From Dyella_A sp035685805 (GTDB lineage: Bacteria; Pseudomonadota; Gammaproteobacteria; Xanthomonadales; Rhodanobacteraceae), in NCBI RefSeq assembly GCF_035685805.1, contig NZ_DASSAB010000025.1:1-64000 (forward strand): DNA of 64,000 nucleotides, given 5' to 3'. Positions within the stretch are counted from its first letter, which is position 1; each line of letters starts with the position of its first letter. Under the pieces are notes generated by a model. The model was not told the DNA's origin. It saw only the letters and a program-made list of their open reading frames with translations, and did no database searches. A program made the translations under genes and the position numbers. This document shows positions 18,247-27,143 of this stretch, in pieces.

Positions 18247-19652
18247 CGCTGCCAACCCTGCACTGGTGCGGTCGGCAGATCGGGCCGCTGCGGCGGCAAC
18301 TCCCGTGTCTGCGTCTGGTTGTCCACGGCAGTACGAGTCTCCTGCCGCAGTGCCTGGCCCGGATCCATCGCCGCGAAGCGTTCAGTGCCCTGCCGGAACG
18401 CCGACCACTCGTTGGTGCGCGCGGCTGCGAGCATGCGGTCGACTTCGGCGGAGATGGACCGCGACAGCGGATCGACCGTAGCCGCAGGTAGGCCGGGTAC
18501 CGGGCCATCCGGCATCGCCTGCCGCGCATAGCCGGCATTGAGCGCCTCGTCCCGCGCCTCGTTGTTGAACGGGTCGGCAACCTTCCCAACATTGCGGCGA
18601 GGCACGAGCAGCTCGCGATAGCCTTCGGACTTGAGCCGGTCGACCTTTGGCGTGACGCGGTAGATGAACATGCCTTCCTCGGAGCGATGGACCACGTTGA
18701 GGCGTGGATCGTCCGGTTCGGGTTGCTTGGTCAGGAACGGCTGGTCGCTGAGGCCGTTGAGATAGTCGATGACCAGATTGCCGGCCCGGTTGGAGAGGCC
18801 GTTGCGGTGATAGCTTCCACCGACATCCGAGTGTGCGCCCGGGACGTAGATGCCGGCGAGTCGTCCATCCGGCGTAATGCCCGGGTCGATGATGTGGTCG
18901 GACTTGAATAGCCAGCGATGTTCGTCCGTGGAAGTCAGCTGGATACCGGAGATCACCGACGGCGGCAGCCGACGATCGTCGTTGCGGACCTCGCTGCCGG
19001 TTCCCACTGGATCCATCAGCGCGACCGCCTGTGCGACCTGGCCGGGTGCTATCAGCGGAGGCAGGGTGTACTCGACGTGCTTCACCAGCCCGTCGGAGGT
19101 GTAGGTGTACTTCGCGCCAGCCGGATCCTGGAGACCGCGTTCATGCACCAGGCGCGCGAAGATGGCGGCCTCATCGGCTCCGCGACTGAAGCCGACTGAA
19201 GCGACGGAGACACGGGCATTCGGATCAGCCTCACGCCACTCCTTGGCCTGCTCGATGAATTTCTTGTACATCAGCTCGGCGCGTTCTTCGCAGGTGTAGC
19301 CATCTGCACCATCAACAGCGCGTTTCAACGCGCTGCTCTGGGTTCCCGCGCCAGCTACGTAGTCAACCTGAATGTTCGGATGCTCGTGTGTGCGCGCTGC
19401 GATCGCCTGCCTTATCCGACCTACATTCGTCGCGTGCTCGGGATCTCTGTTGACGTCATTACCCGTTCCATCGAGCGCCGCAACGAAGAGGTATTCGTGA
19501 GGATTCCCGGCATGGATAAGCACGGGCTCATCGAATTGGGTCAGCTGCTCCCGTGCCCGCTCGTACATGGCCAACCGCGTACTGTTGGCTGGATAGAAGG
19601 TGACCCCGTCACCGAGAACACCATCCGACTGCATTTGATGCTTCTCTGCCAT
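18243..19652 (-). CDS. DUF2235 (Tle-type) phospholipase, candidate T6SS effector
   Basis: A 469-aa alpha/beta hydrolase. The DUF2235 landmarks are LFVAALDGTGND (D61), nucleophile S156 in SVGFSRGADE, and the catalytic Asp in YVPGAHSDVGGSY (D276), followed by LSNRAGNLVIDYL. Such proteins are antibacterial phospholipases injected by type VI secretion. There is no signal peptide, as expected for a T6SS cargo. The last 70 residues are Gln/Pro-rich and low-complexity. A lipoprotein gene lies 20 bases upstream and a membrane protein overlaps downstream. No T6SS structural or vgrG gene is in the window, so the secretion route is inferred. Confidence 0.85.
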   Translation of the reverse strand: MAEKHQMQSDGVLGDGVTFYPANSTRLAMYERAREQLTQFDEPVLIHAGNPHEYLFVAALDGTGNDVNRDPEHATNVGRIRQAIAARTHEHPNIQVDYVAGAGTQSSALKRAVDGADGYTCEERAELMYKKFIEQAKEWREADPNARVSVASVGFSRGADEAAIFARLVHERGLQDPAGAKYTYTSDGLVKHVEYTLPPLIAPGQVAQAVALMDPVGTGSEVRNDDRRLPPSVISGIQLTSTDEHRWLFKSDHIIDPGITPDGRLAGIYVPGAHSDVGGSYHRNGLSNRAGNLVIDYLNGLSDQPFLTKQPEPDDPRLNVVHRSEEGMFIYRVTPKVDRLKSEGYRELLVPRRNVGKVADPFNNEARDEALNAGYARQAMPDGPVPGLPAATVDPLSRSISAEVDRMLAAARTNEWSAFRQGTERFAAMDPGQALRQETRTAVDNQTQTRELPPQRPDLPTAPVQGWQR

Positions 19653-19672
19653 CCTTTGGCACTCCCGTCAGT

Positions 19673-20317
19673 TCAGTACGTGTGAGTCCAGGCGAGTATC
19701 AAATCGTGTCTGGTGTTGCTGTTTTTGTTCCCGGGAATCTGAAGGTGCTTGGTGGGAATCATTGCCTTCATGTACACGCTGATCGTCCGGTCGTTCACCT
19801 CGACGAAAATGCCCGGATCGAGATAGAGACCCTGTGGATACATGCCGTCCGGAATTTCTTCATCCGGCACGCGATGCAGTATCTCCTCGCCCTTGAAGAT
19901 CTCCGCCAGATCGATCGACGCGTGGTGGTCTTGCCCATCCAGCGAGGTCCAGGTCACCTCGACCGGGCTCGGGAAGTTTCGGATGCCGCTGTAGGAGCCA
20001 AAACCCCAGGTTGAGCGGTAGTCACCCTCGGGGGGCGGACCGGAGGGCGTCTCGGCGTCCTGTGCCGTGAAGTCCTCGTTGAAGTAGATGACCTTGCACT
20101 TCAGCGTATTGAATGCATACGCCGAAAAGCTGTGGATCTTGAACTGCAACGGCAGCAGATTGCCGTTGACCATGTGTCGTGCGACCGGCGTTTTGGTCAT
20201 GGCTTGGATGCACCCGGACAAGGGGAGAAGGGCAAAGCATGCGGCAAGTAGACGCGCGAGGTTTATTGAGCGGCTTGGCCGGCTCCCGGCTTGCGTCGAT
20301 GCTCGGGAAGAAAGCAA
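19673..20317 (-). CDS. Lipoprotein, candidate immunity protein for the DUF2235 effector
   Basis: The frame encodes a leader (INLARLLAACFALLPLSGC) with a clear lipobox. About 180 residues follow, ending IPTKHLQIPGNKNSNTRHDLILAWTHTY. No ATG lies between the leader and an implausible GTG at 20545, so the start is uncertain. A TTG at 20317 gives 214 aa and is used here. Immunity proteins of Tle phospholipases are commonly periplasmic lipoproteins encoded beside the effector. The gene sits 20 bases upstream of the DUF2235 gene on the same strand. The immunity role is inferred from this context. Confidence 0.65.
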   Translation of the reverse strand: MLSSRASTQAGSRPSRSINLARLLAACFALLPLSGCIQAMTKTPVARHMVNGNLLPLQFKIHSFSAYAFNTLKCKVIYFNEDFTAQDAETPSGPPPEGDYRSTWGFGSYSGIRNFPSPVEVTWTSLDGQDHHASIDLAEIFKGEEILHRVPDEEIPDGMYPQGLYLDPGIFVEVNDRTISVYMKAMIPTKHLQIPGNKNSNTRHDLILAWTHTY

Positions 20318-20541
20318 GCGGGGCGGGAGGTCGTCAGATCCGTGTGCCAGTCCTGACAAAAGCGAGGAGGGTTGGACCGGCACGCATGTACGCCGCGCGT
20401 GAATCGAAGCCGAGCCCGGGCCCGCCCCAATCTCTTCCTCGGACAGGCAGGTGCGCGAGTCGCAATCTGCACGATGTCGTACTGCCACGGATCTCGCCCG
20501 AGTGGTCGCGGCCAATGGCGACCCTGCAAAACAGACAAGCT

Positions 20542-21439
20542 TCACGTGCCCTCCTCCTCCGAGCGATGCACCACATTCATCCGCTCCTCGTCCGGCTCGG
20601 GCTGCTCGCCGAGGAGCGGCGTGGTGCTGAGCCGATTGATGTATTGCACGAGCAGGTTCGCCGCGCGCGTGGAGAGTCCATTCAAACGGTAGCCGCCGCA
20701 GACGTCCGAAAGCGACCCGGGGACCGACAGACTGAGGAAACGTCCGTCGCTCGAGCGGCCACGACCGAGGATCGGCAGCGACTGGAAATCAGGACCCCTC
20801 GTCAGTCGCACTGAGCTGGAAGCCTGAGATGACTGAGGAGGGCAAGCGCAGCTCCGGCGGCAGATAGCCGGTCGGGGCCAGCAGGGCAAGAGCCTGCTCC
20901 GTCCGGTGCGGTGGCACGAGGACTTCCCCCGTGGCGGAGCGCAGCCCCAGGACATCCACCATCACCGCGAACTCGGCACCTTGCAGTCCACCCCAGCTGC
21001 CACCAACGATCAGCAGACTGATTCGGGCAGCGGGATCCTGCCGCCGCCAGGCCGCGAACTGCGCGGCGAGTTGCTTGTACATTGCGGCAAGACGGGTTCC
21101 GGCAAACTGTTCCCCATGGTCCTTCGCGGTCAGCCAGTTGTCGCGGGCACAGTCGGTCGTCACGTAACCGGTGGCAGTGCCTGCAGGCAAGGATCCCTGA
21201 CTGAGCTGCTGATGAATCCAGGCGACCGTCGTGGGCCCGGCAGGTCCGCCTCGCGCATGCTTCCAGCTGCAATCGAACAGGGCGATGAAGAGGCGTCCAT
21301 GGGCAGCCTGCTCCGATCCGACCAGTGATTCGGCAAAGCCGCCACTGCTGAGCGTTGCCGTATCGGACCGCAGTGGGGGAGACATCCAGGCGGTAATGAC
21401 CAATAGGGCGACAAGACCCGCTCGCATCGTCCTTTGCAT
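20542..21439 (-). pseudogene. Decayed DUF2235 paralogue (frameshifted and truncated)
   Basis: The 5' part (21439-20789) starts after a good AAGGAAGA site, has a hydrophobic leader and encodes LLIVGGSWGGLQGAEFAV, then SSVISGFQLSATDE. It stops at 20789. The reading continues in another frame (to 20542) as DGRFLSLSVPGSLSDVCGGY, LNGLSTRAANLLVQYINRLS and MNVVHRSEE, colinear with the intact paralogue at 18243-19652. The frameshift lies near 20785-20800. The GAHSD motif has become GSLSD and DGTGN is not recognisable. About 130 C-terminal residues are missing. It was probably a tandem duplicate now decaying. Confidence 0.75.
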
Positions 21440-21637
21440 GACATCTTCCTTGTATCCACGCATCCACTCAGCGCCGGGCCGACGCCAGAGCACGGATGAT
21501 AGGCATCAACAATGATTCTGGCTGTGAGCGCAAGCCTGTTTCCGGGTCATTGTCGGGCTCGCCGGAGTCGCTGCGCCGATAAAGAGGTGCCACTGCATGC
21601 TGTCAATAGCTTTCCCTGTGTAGTAAATTGCATGAAA

Positions 21638-21657
21638 GCTTTATACATGGATAAAGC
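21638..21657. promoter_or_regulatory. Inverted repeat abutting the antitoxin start codon
   Basis: GCTTTAT, 6 bases, ATAAAGC form a perfect 7-bp inverted repeat that ends one base before the antitoxin ATG (21658). The region is AT-rich compared with its surroundings. Xre-type antitoxins repress their own operon by binding such palindromes. This site would also cover the ribosome-binding region. Autoregulation is inferred. Confidence 0.5.
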
Positions 21658-22050
21658 ATGACAGCCTTCCCACAAACAGCAACCACCTCCATTCCCGATC
21701 TCGGCGGTCCCGCCCTGCGCAGCTTTTTCCGGCTGGCCGAGGCGTGGCAATTGCGCGGGGCGGAGCAGCGGCGACTGCTGGGTGATCCGCCGGAGTCCAC
21801 GTTCTACAAGTGGAAGCGCGAGCAGGACGGTGCACCTGGTCGCGACGTGATCGAGCGCATCAGCTACCTGCTGGGTATCTTCAAGGCGCTGCAGATCCTG
21901 TTTCCCGATCCGGCCCAGGCCGATGGCTGGCTGCGCCGGCCGAACCAGGCCGCATTGTTCGGTGGCCAGTCGGCGCTCGAGCGCATGCTCTCGGGTAACG
22001 TGGCCGATCTGTTCGTGGTGCGTCAGTACCTCGACGCGCAGCGCGGCTGA
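21658..22050 (+). CDS. Xre/MbcA/ParS-type antitoxin of a RES-Xre module
   Basis: A 130-aa protein with an N-terminal Xre-like helical domain (about 20-70, LRSFFRLAEAWQLRGAEQRRLLG then FYKWKRE). A C-terminal DUF2384/ParS toxin-binding domain contains RISYLLGIFKALQILFPDPAQADGWLRRPN and LSGNVADLFVVRQYLDA. This is the standard antitoxin of RES-type NAD-degrading toxins, the gene for which follows. It would bind the toxin and repress the operon. Confidence 0.92.
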   Translation: MTAFPQTATTSIPDLGGPALRSFFRLAEAWQLRGAEQRRLLGDPPESTFYKWKREQDGAPGRDVIERISYLLGIFKALQILFPDPAQADGWLRRPNQAALFGGQSALERMLSGNVADLFVVRQYLDAQRG

Positions 22051-22201
22051 GCGACCGCGTGGCGCCGATCGCGGTGGACGAGACGACGGCGCGTGACACT
22101 GCAAATCCGAGTTGTTGCCGATCCCAACGGCGCGCGCACAGGGGAGCGCGCCTCGCCCGCGGCCGCGCCGCACTTCGCTGACTGCCGACGCCGCCGTACT
22201 C

Positions 22202-22885
22202 ATGGAACTACCCCCGACCAAGCGCATCCGCTGGACCCACGCCTACCGCATCGTGCCGAGTCGTTTCCCGCCGGTGGGGCTGTTCGATCGCATCGCGGAT
22301 CCGGCGGATCTGGAGGCGGTCTTTGCGATCGAGGCGTTGACCAATCCACGCCTGCGCGAGGAGGCGGATGCGCTGAAGCAGGTGCCGAAAGCCCGCCGCA
22401 TCAGCGGCCCCGGCAGCACTCCCGTCATGGCCGCCTTTACCCATCTCAACCCGGAAGGCAGTCGCTTCTCCGACGGTAGCTGGGGCGTGTTCTACGCGGC
22501 CCACAGCGTGGCCACCGCGGTGGAAGAGACGGTGTACCACCGCGAGCGGTTCATGGCCGCGACCCGCGAACCACCGTGCGACATACCGATGCGCTGTTAT
22601 CGCACCAGCATCAACGGCCGGCTGCACGATCTGCGTGGTGCATGGCCGGCCGAACACGACCCGGCCAGCTACGCCGCCAGCGTGGCGCTGGCCCGCCGAC
22701 TGCGCGAAGGCGGCTCCAACGGCATCGTGTACGACAGCGTCCGCCACGCGGGCGGCGAGTGCGCCGCGGTGTTCTACCCCGATCTGCTGGCGCCTTGCGT
22801 GCAGTCGGAGCATCTCGTGTATCGCTGGAACGGCCAGCGCATCGCCATGGTGCTGCGGGTGTCGGAACTGCCGCGTCCGCGCTGA
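22202..22885 (+). CDS. RES-domain toxin (NAD+ phosphorylase/glycohydrolase type)
   Basis: A 227-aa protein named after conserved Arg, Glu and Ser: R16 in HAYRIV, Glu in TAVEETVYHRE and Ser in GSNGIVYDSVRH. RES toxins deplete cellular NAD+ and stop growth. The spacing to the antitoxin stop is 151 bases, longer than the usual overlap or short gap, with no other gene between. MELPPTKRIRW at 22202 is used as the start; the open frame extends 30 codons upstream without similarity features. Confidence 0.9.
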   Translation: MELPPTKRIRWTHAYRIVPSRFPPVGLFDRIADPADLEAVFAIEALTNPRLREEADALKQVPKARRISGPGSTPVMAAFTHLNPEGSRFSDGSWGVFYAAHSVATAVEETVYHRERFMAATREPPCDIPMRCYRTSINGRLHDLRGAWPAEHDPASYAASVALARRLREGGSNGIVYDSVRHAGGECAAVFYPDLLAPCVQSEHLVYRWNGQRIAMVLRVSELPRPR

Positions 22886-23037
22886 AGCGCGCGCCGCCGA
22901 CCGCTGGCGGCCCTCGTGCACCGTGACGACCTGTTGAACCTCGCCGCTGCAGGATGACGGCCCTTGCCGGAGATGCCTGCTCCGGCTACCCCCTTGCCAG
23001 CATCGGCAGGGGCCTGTTTCCCCGACCGAGAGCACCG

Positions 23038-23733
23038 ATGACCCGCTGGATCCTGCTGACGCTGTCCCTGCTGTTGCCCATGTTGGCGATCGCCCGCAAG
23101 CACGACCGCCCGAACGACCACGACCAGTGGGCGAACGAGCTCGCCGTGTTCGCGGCCGCCGATCGCGCGCATCCGCCGGCGCCCGGCGCAGTGCTGTTCG
23201 TCGGCAGCTCGTCGATCCGCCTGTGGGCCACGCTGGCGGAGGATTTTCCGATCTGGCGCACCGTCAACCGCGGCTTCGGCGGCTCGGAGATCGACGACGC
23301 CACGTACTACGCCGATCGCCTCGTGACGCCTCACCGTCCGAGCGCGATCGTGATGTACGCCGGTGACAACGACATCGCCGATGGCGACAGTCCGGAGCAC
23401 GTGCTGGCCGACTTCCAGGCCTTCGTACGCGTGGCCCGGAACGACGCGCCGGGCGCGCCGATCGCCTTCATCGCGATCAAGCCGAGCGTGGCGCGGCGCG
23501 CGCTGCTACCGAAGATCCGCGCGGCGAACGCTGCGATCCGCCAATGGGCGGCGAGCCAGCCGGACGTGAGCTACCTGGATGTCTTCACGCCCATGCTTGG
23601 GCCGGACGGCCAACCGCTGCCGGACTGGTTCGGCCCGGATGGCCTGCACATGAATCGCCGCGGCTACGCCTTGTGGGCGCGCATCGTGACGCCGTGGCTG
23701 CGCGACCACGCGCCGGCCGCGCGCCGACGCTGA
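23038..23733 (+). CDS. SGNH/GDSL-type hydrolase, exported
   Basis: A 231-aa protein with an N-terminal signal (about residues 1-19). SGNH blocks are present: Ser block VLFVGSSSIRLW (S57/S58), Gly block NRGFGGSEI, Asn block MYAGDNDIADG, and the C-terminal DGLHMN with D201 and H204. These enzymes hydrolyse esters, often of sugars or lipids, in the envelope. The start at 23038 begins the leader. It has no obvious operon partner and converges on phhA. Confidence 0.9.
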   Translation: MTRWILLTLSLLLPMLAIARKHDRPNDHDQWANELAVFAAADRAHPPAPGAVLFVGSSSIRLWATLAEDFPIWRTVNRGFGGSEIDDATYYADRLVTPHRPSAIVMYAGDNDIADGDSPEHVLADFQAFVRVARNDAPGAPIAFIAIKPSVARRALLPKIRAANAAIRQWAASQPDVSYLDVFTPMLGPDGQPLPDWFGPDGLHMNRRGYALWARIVTPWLRDHAPAARRR

Positions 23734-23737
23734 GGGC

Positions 23738-24634
23738 TCAGGTATCGGCGCCGGCGGCCCAGCCTTCGCGGGTGCCGTAGTTGAACACCCGGTCGCTGGC
23801 ATCGATCACGTCGCCCGCAGCGTGCGGAGCACGCTCGGCGAGCCGCGCGTAGATCGGCGTGAAGTCCGGCGTGGTGGCCTCGAACAGTTGCTCGAAACCA
23901 TCGATCACGAAGTAGGTCTGCTGGTAGGTGTCGATGCGATAGCGCGTGCTCATCACGCGCTCCAGGTCGAAACCGATGCGGTTGGGTGCTTCGGAATCCA
24001 GGCAGTAGATCGACTCGCCCTTGGAGCTGACGATACCGGCGCCGTAGATGCGCAGGCCGTCGGGTGTGTCGATCAGGCCGAACTCCACCGTGTACCAGTA
24101 CAGCCGCGTGAGGTTCATCAGCGCCTCGGGGCCGATGGCGGACGCCTTCATGCCGCCGCGGCCGTAGGCCTGCATGTAGTCGGCGAACACCGGGTTGAGC
24201 AGCAGCGGCACGTGGCCGAACAGGTCATGGAACAGATCCGGCTCGCTGAGGTAGTCGAGCTGGTCGGGCTTGCGGATCCACCAGCTCACCGGAAACCGGC
24301 GGTTGGCCAGATGATCGAAAAACACCTCGTCCGGCAGCAGGCCTTCCACCGCCACGATCTGCCAGCCGGTGGCCCCGGCGAGCACTTCGTTGAGTTCGGA
24401 AAACTTCGGAATGCCCTTTTCGCCCATGCCGAAACGCGCCAGGCCATCGAGGAACTCCTGGCAGGCACGACCGGGCAGCAGCTCGCACTGCCGTGCATAC
24501 AACGTGTTCCAGACCTCGTGATCGGTGGCGCTGTAGCTGTCCCACGGCTGCTCGACCACCCCGGTGGCGTACACCGGTACGTAACCGCGATCAGTCTGCT
24601 GATGCTCGACCCGGCGGGGCGTGGCGTTTTCCAT
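23738..24634 (-). CDS. phhA: Phenylalanine-4-hydroxylase
   Basis: A 298-aa pterin-dependent non-haem iron enzyme that converts phenylalanine to tyrosine with O2 and tetrahydrobiopterin. The iron ligands are visible as H136 and H141 in DLFHDLFGHVPLL and E184 in YWYTVEFGL. Length matches bacterial monodomain enzymes (about 260-300). The start MENATPRRV at 24634 follows GGAGTC-rich sequence. It is divergent from an Lrp/AsnC regulator 135 bases away, a common arrangement that suggests control by phenylalanine or tyrosine availability. Confidence 0.96.
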   Translation of the reverse strand: MENATPRRVEHQQTDRGYVPVYATGVVEQPWDSYSATDHEVWNTLYARQCELLPGRACQEFLDGLARFGMGEKGIPKFSELNEVLAGATGWQIVAVEGLLPDEVFFDHLANRRFPVSWWIRKPDQLDYLSEPDLFHDLFGHVPLLLNPVFADYMQAYGRGGMKASAIGPEALMNLTRLYWYTVEFGLIDTPDGLRIYGAGIVSSKGESIYCLDSEAPNRIGFDLERVMSTRYRIDTYQQTYFVIDGFEQLFEATTPDFTPIYARLAERAPHAAGDVIDASDRVFNYGTREGWAAGADT

Positions 24635-24769
24635 GGGGAGACTCCGAGGATCAGGGGATAGCGAACAGAATACGGGCAAGCACGCGCACGGAACGTGTTT
24701 TCTTGCTGAACCTCGGGCTTTACATGCAATATCCAACCAACCAAAAGCAAAAATGACGAAGAATCGTGC

Positions 24770-25246
24770 ATGAGCAGCCTTGACCGCACTGATCTGCGCC
24801 TGCTTGCCGAACTGCAGGCCAGCGGCCGCATCACCAACGCCGAACTGGCCGAACGGGTCAGCCTGTCGCCATCGGCCTGTCTGCGCCGGGTGCAGCGGCT
24901 GGAGGCGGACGGAGTGATCAGCGGCTACGCCGCCCAGGTGGATCCGCAGGCCGTGGGGCTGGGGCTGCAGGCATTCGTGCGGGTGCAGCTGGCCAAGCAC
25001 GAGGCCGATGCGATCGAGCGCTTCGTGGCTGATGTGAGCGGCTGGGAAGAAGTGGTCGCCTGCCACGCGCTCACCGGCGACATGGATTACCTGATGCACG
25101 TCTACGTGGCTGATCTGGAACACTTCTCGCGGTTCCTGCTCGATCGCCTGCTCAATGCCTCGGGCGTGGCCGACGTCAACTCGAGCTTCGTGCTGCGTAC
25201 GGTGAAGCGCTCGCCCTCGCTGCCGCTCGGGCAATTGGCCGGCTGA
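24770..25246 (+). CDS. Lrp/AsnC-family transcriptional regulator
   Basis: A 158-aa regulator. The N-terminal winged HTH reads LDRTDLRLLAELQASGRITNAELAERVSLSPSACLRRVQRLE (about 3-45). It is followed by a RAM ligand-binding domain (about 65-145) with EVVACHALTGDMDYLMHVYV. Length and layout match the family. It is divergent from phhA, so it probably senses an aromatic amino acid and controls the hydroxylase. The shared 135-base intergenic region is AT-richer near 24705-24760. Confidence 0.93.
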   Translation: MSSLDRTDLRLLAELQASGRITNAELAERVSLSPSACLRRVQRLEADGVISGYAAQVDPQAVGLGLQAFVRVQLAKHEADAIERFVADVSGWEEVVACHALTGDMDYLMHVYVADLEHFSRFLLDRLLNASGVADVNSSFVLRTVKRSPSLPLGQLAG

Positions 25247-25314
25247 ACCGGCGCAGCAGCCCCTGCCATGCGTCGCATGTCGTTGCGACCGACTAACGCT
25301 AAACTAACCGGCTG

Positions 25315-26130
25315 ATGAACATGGACACCGTCACCGCCCCCGACCGCGCGCCCTGGCAGCCGATCCGCTACCTGTGGCGGGTGCCGCTGCTGCTGGCGCA
25401 CATCGTGCTGGGCATCGGTCTGTGTTCGCTGATCCTGAGCTGGAACCAGCACCGGGTGATGAAGAATGGGCGCGCGCCGTTTGCCCATCGCATGATCAAC
25501 TGGTGGTCGCGCATGCTGATGCGCATTTTCGGCCTGCGCTCGGTGCGGATCGGCGAGCCCTTGCCGGACCCGGTGCTGTTCGTCGCCAACCACACCTCGT
25601 GGATCGACATCGAGCTGCTGCACAGCCAGCGCGCCGCGTGCTTCGTGGCCAAGGCGGAGATCGCGCGCTGGCCGCTGGTCGGCTGGATGGCGGCCACCGG
25701 CGGCACCATCTTCCATCGCCGCGGCTCCAACCACTCGCTGGCCTCGGTGATGGCGGTGATGGTGGAGCGCCTGCGCGGTGGCCGCTCGGTGGCGGTATTC
25801 CCCGAGGGCGGCAGCGGCTACAACGGCGTGCTCAAGGTATTCCACGCGCGCATCTTCCAGGCGGCGCTCGACGCCGACGTGCCGGTGCAACCGGTGGCGC
25901 TGCGCTTCGCCCGCCACGGCCGCCGCGTGATCGACGCGGGCTTCCGCGAGCACGAGAGCTTCATGGGCAACTTCCTGCGGCTGCTCGGCAGCGCGCCGCT
26001 GGATGCCGAGGTGCACTTCCTCGAGCCGGTGCCGTCCACGCCGGACGCGCGCCGGCGCATGGCGGAGACTTCGCGCGAGCGGATCGACGCGGCGCTGCAA
26101 GACCCCACGCCGGACAAGGCGGGCGCATGA
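25315..26130 (+). CDS. plsC: 1-acyl-sn-glycerol-3-phosphate acyltransferase
   Basis: A 271-aa membrane-associated acyltransferase. An N-terminal hydrophobic segment (about 22-42) precedes the acceptor motif NHTSWID (N92, H93, D98) and the FPEGGSGYNG glycerophosphate-binding motif. It adds the second acyl chain to lysophosphatidate in phospholipid synthesis. The stop overlaps the next gene start (ATGA at 26127), so the pair is translationally coupled. Other lysophospholipid acyltransferases share these motifs; the exact acceptor is inferred. Confidence 0.9.
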   Translation: MNMDTVTAPDRAPWQPIRYLWRVPLLLAHIVLGIGLCSLILSWNQHRVMKNGRAPFAHRMINWWSRMLMRIFGLRSVRIGEPLPDPVLFVANHTSWIDIELLHSQRAACFVAKAEIARWPLVGWMAATGGTIFHRRGSNHSLASVMAVMVERLRGGRSVAVFPEGGSGYNGVLKVFHARIFQAALDADVPVQPVALRFARHGRRVIDAGFREHESFMGNFLRLLGSAPLDAEVHFLEPVPSTPDARRRMAETSRERIDAALQDPTPDKAGA

Positions 26131-27134
26131 CCCTGCCGCAAGGACGCGACTTCCAGCCGCCGTGGCCCCTGCGCAGTGGCCATATCCAGACCATGCTTTC
26201 CTCCAGTGGCGTGCGACGCGTGCTGCTGCCCAAGGCCGCGCGCACGGTCGTCGATGGCGCCGAGCACGTCATGGTCAGCGGCGGCCCCGGCGTGCGCCTC
26301 AGCGGTGCATACACGGCGCAGAGCGGCCGGCCGCAGGCGCGCGGACTGGCGGTGCTTTTCCACGGCTGGGAAGGCAGCGTCGACTCCACCTACGTATTGC
26401 AGACCGGCAGCCGGTTGCTGGCCGAGGGCTGGGACGTGTTCCGGCTCAACTTCCGCGATCACGGCGACAGCCATCCGTTGAACGAGGCGCTGTTCCACTC
26501 GTGCCGCATCGACGAGGTGATGCACGCCCTGGCCGAGATCGCCCGGCGCTGGCCGGCCCGGCCGATCGCACTGGCCGGTTTCTCGCTCGGCGGCAACTTC
26601 GCGCTGCGGGCGGCGATGGCGGCGGCGCGCTACGAGGTGCCGCTGAGCTACGCGCTGGCGGTGTGCCCGATCATCGACCCCGCCGAAGGCCTGTTCTCGC
26701 TGGAGAAGCAGGCGCCGTGGTTCTACCAGGCCTACTTCATGCAGAAGTGGCGCCATTCGCTGCGGACCAAGCAGGCGGCGTTTCCGCAGCACCAGTATTT
26801 CGAGCTGGCCGAGTTGAAGCAGAACCTGCGTGGGCTGACCGAGTCGCTGGTGCTGCGGCACACCGACTTCGGCTCGCTGGAGGCGTATCTGGACGGCTAT
26901 TCGGTCGCCGGCGACGCACTGCAGGCGCTGCAGATCCCCGCCACCATCCTCACCGCCCGCGACGACCCGGTGATCCCGGTCAATGCATTCGAGCAGCTGC
27001 GCCTGCCGGACCATGTGGAGCTGGACATCGCCCGCCACGGCGGCCACTGCGGCTTCATTCGCGGCTGGGACATGACCAGTTTTACCGACGACTACATCGC
27101 GGCGCGCTTCAACGCGATCGCCGACGCCTCCTGA
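26127..27134 (+). CDS. YheT-family alpha/beta-hydrolase
   Basis: A 335-aa hydrolase. The N-terminal FQPPWPLRSGHIQTML is diagnostic of the YheT/ABHD branch. The nucleophile is S153 in ALAGFSLGGNF; the acid lies in TARDDPVIP and the His in RHGGHCGFI. Members act on lipid esters. The ATGA overlap with plsC supports a joint role in lipid metabolism. Confidence 0.9.
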   Translation: MTLPQGRDFQPPWPLRSGHIQTMLSSSGVRRVLLPKAARTVVDGAEHVMVSGGPGVRLSGAYTAQSGRPQARGLAVLFHGWEGSVDSTYVLQTGSRLLAEGWDVFRLNFRDHGDSHPLNEALFHSCRIDEVMHALAEIARRWPARPIALAGFSLGGNFALRAAMAAARYEVPLSYALAVCPIIDPAEGLFSLEKQAPWFYQAYFMQKWRHSLRTKQAAFPQHQYFELAELKQNLRGLTESLVLRHTDFGSLEAYLDGYSVAGDALQALQIPATILTARDDPVIPVNAFEQLRLPDHVELDIARHGGHCGFIRGWDMTSFTDDYIAARFNAIADAS

Positions 27135-27143
27135 GTTTCCGGC

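Noticed and set aside
20318..20545. N-terminal extension of the candidate immunity lipoprotein to a GTG at 20545
   Set aside because: The extension would put the lipobox about 110 residues into the protein, which is incompatible with export. The apparent ribosome site is the Glu-codon run of the decayed DUF2235 frame.
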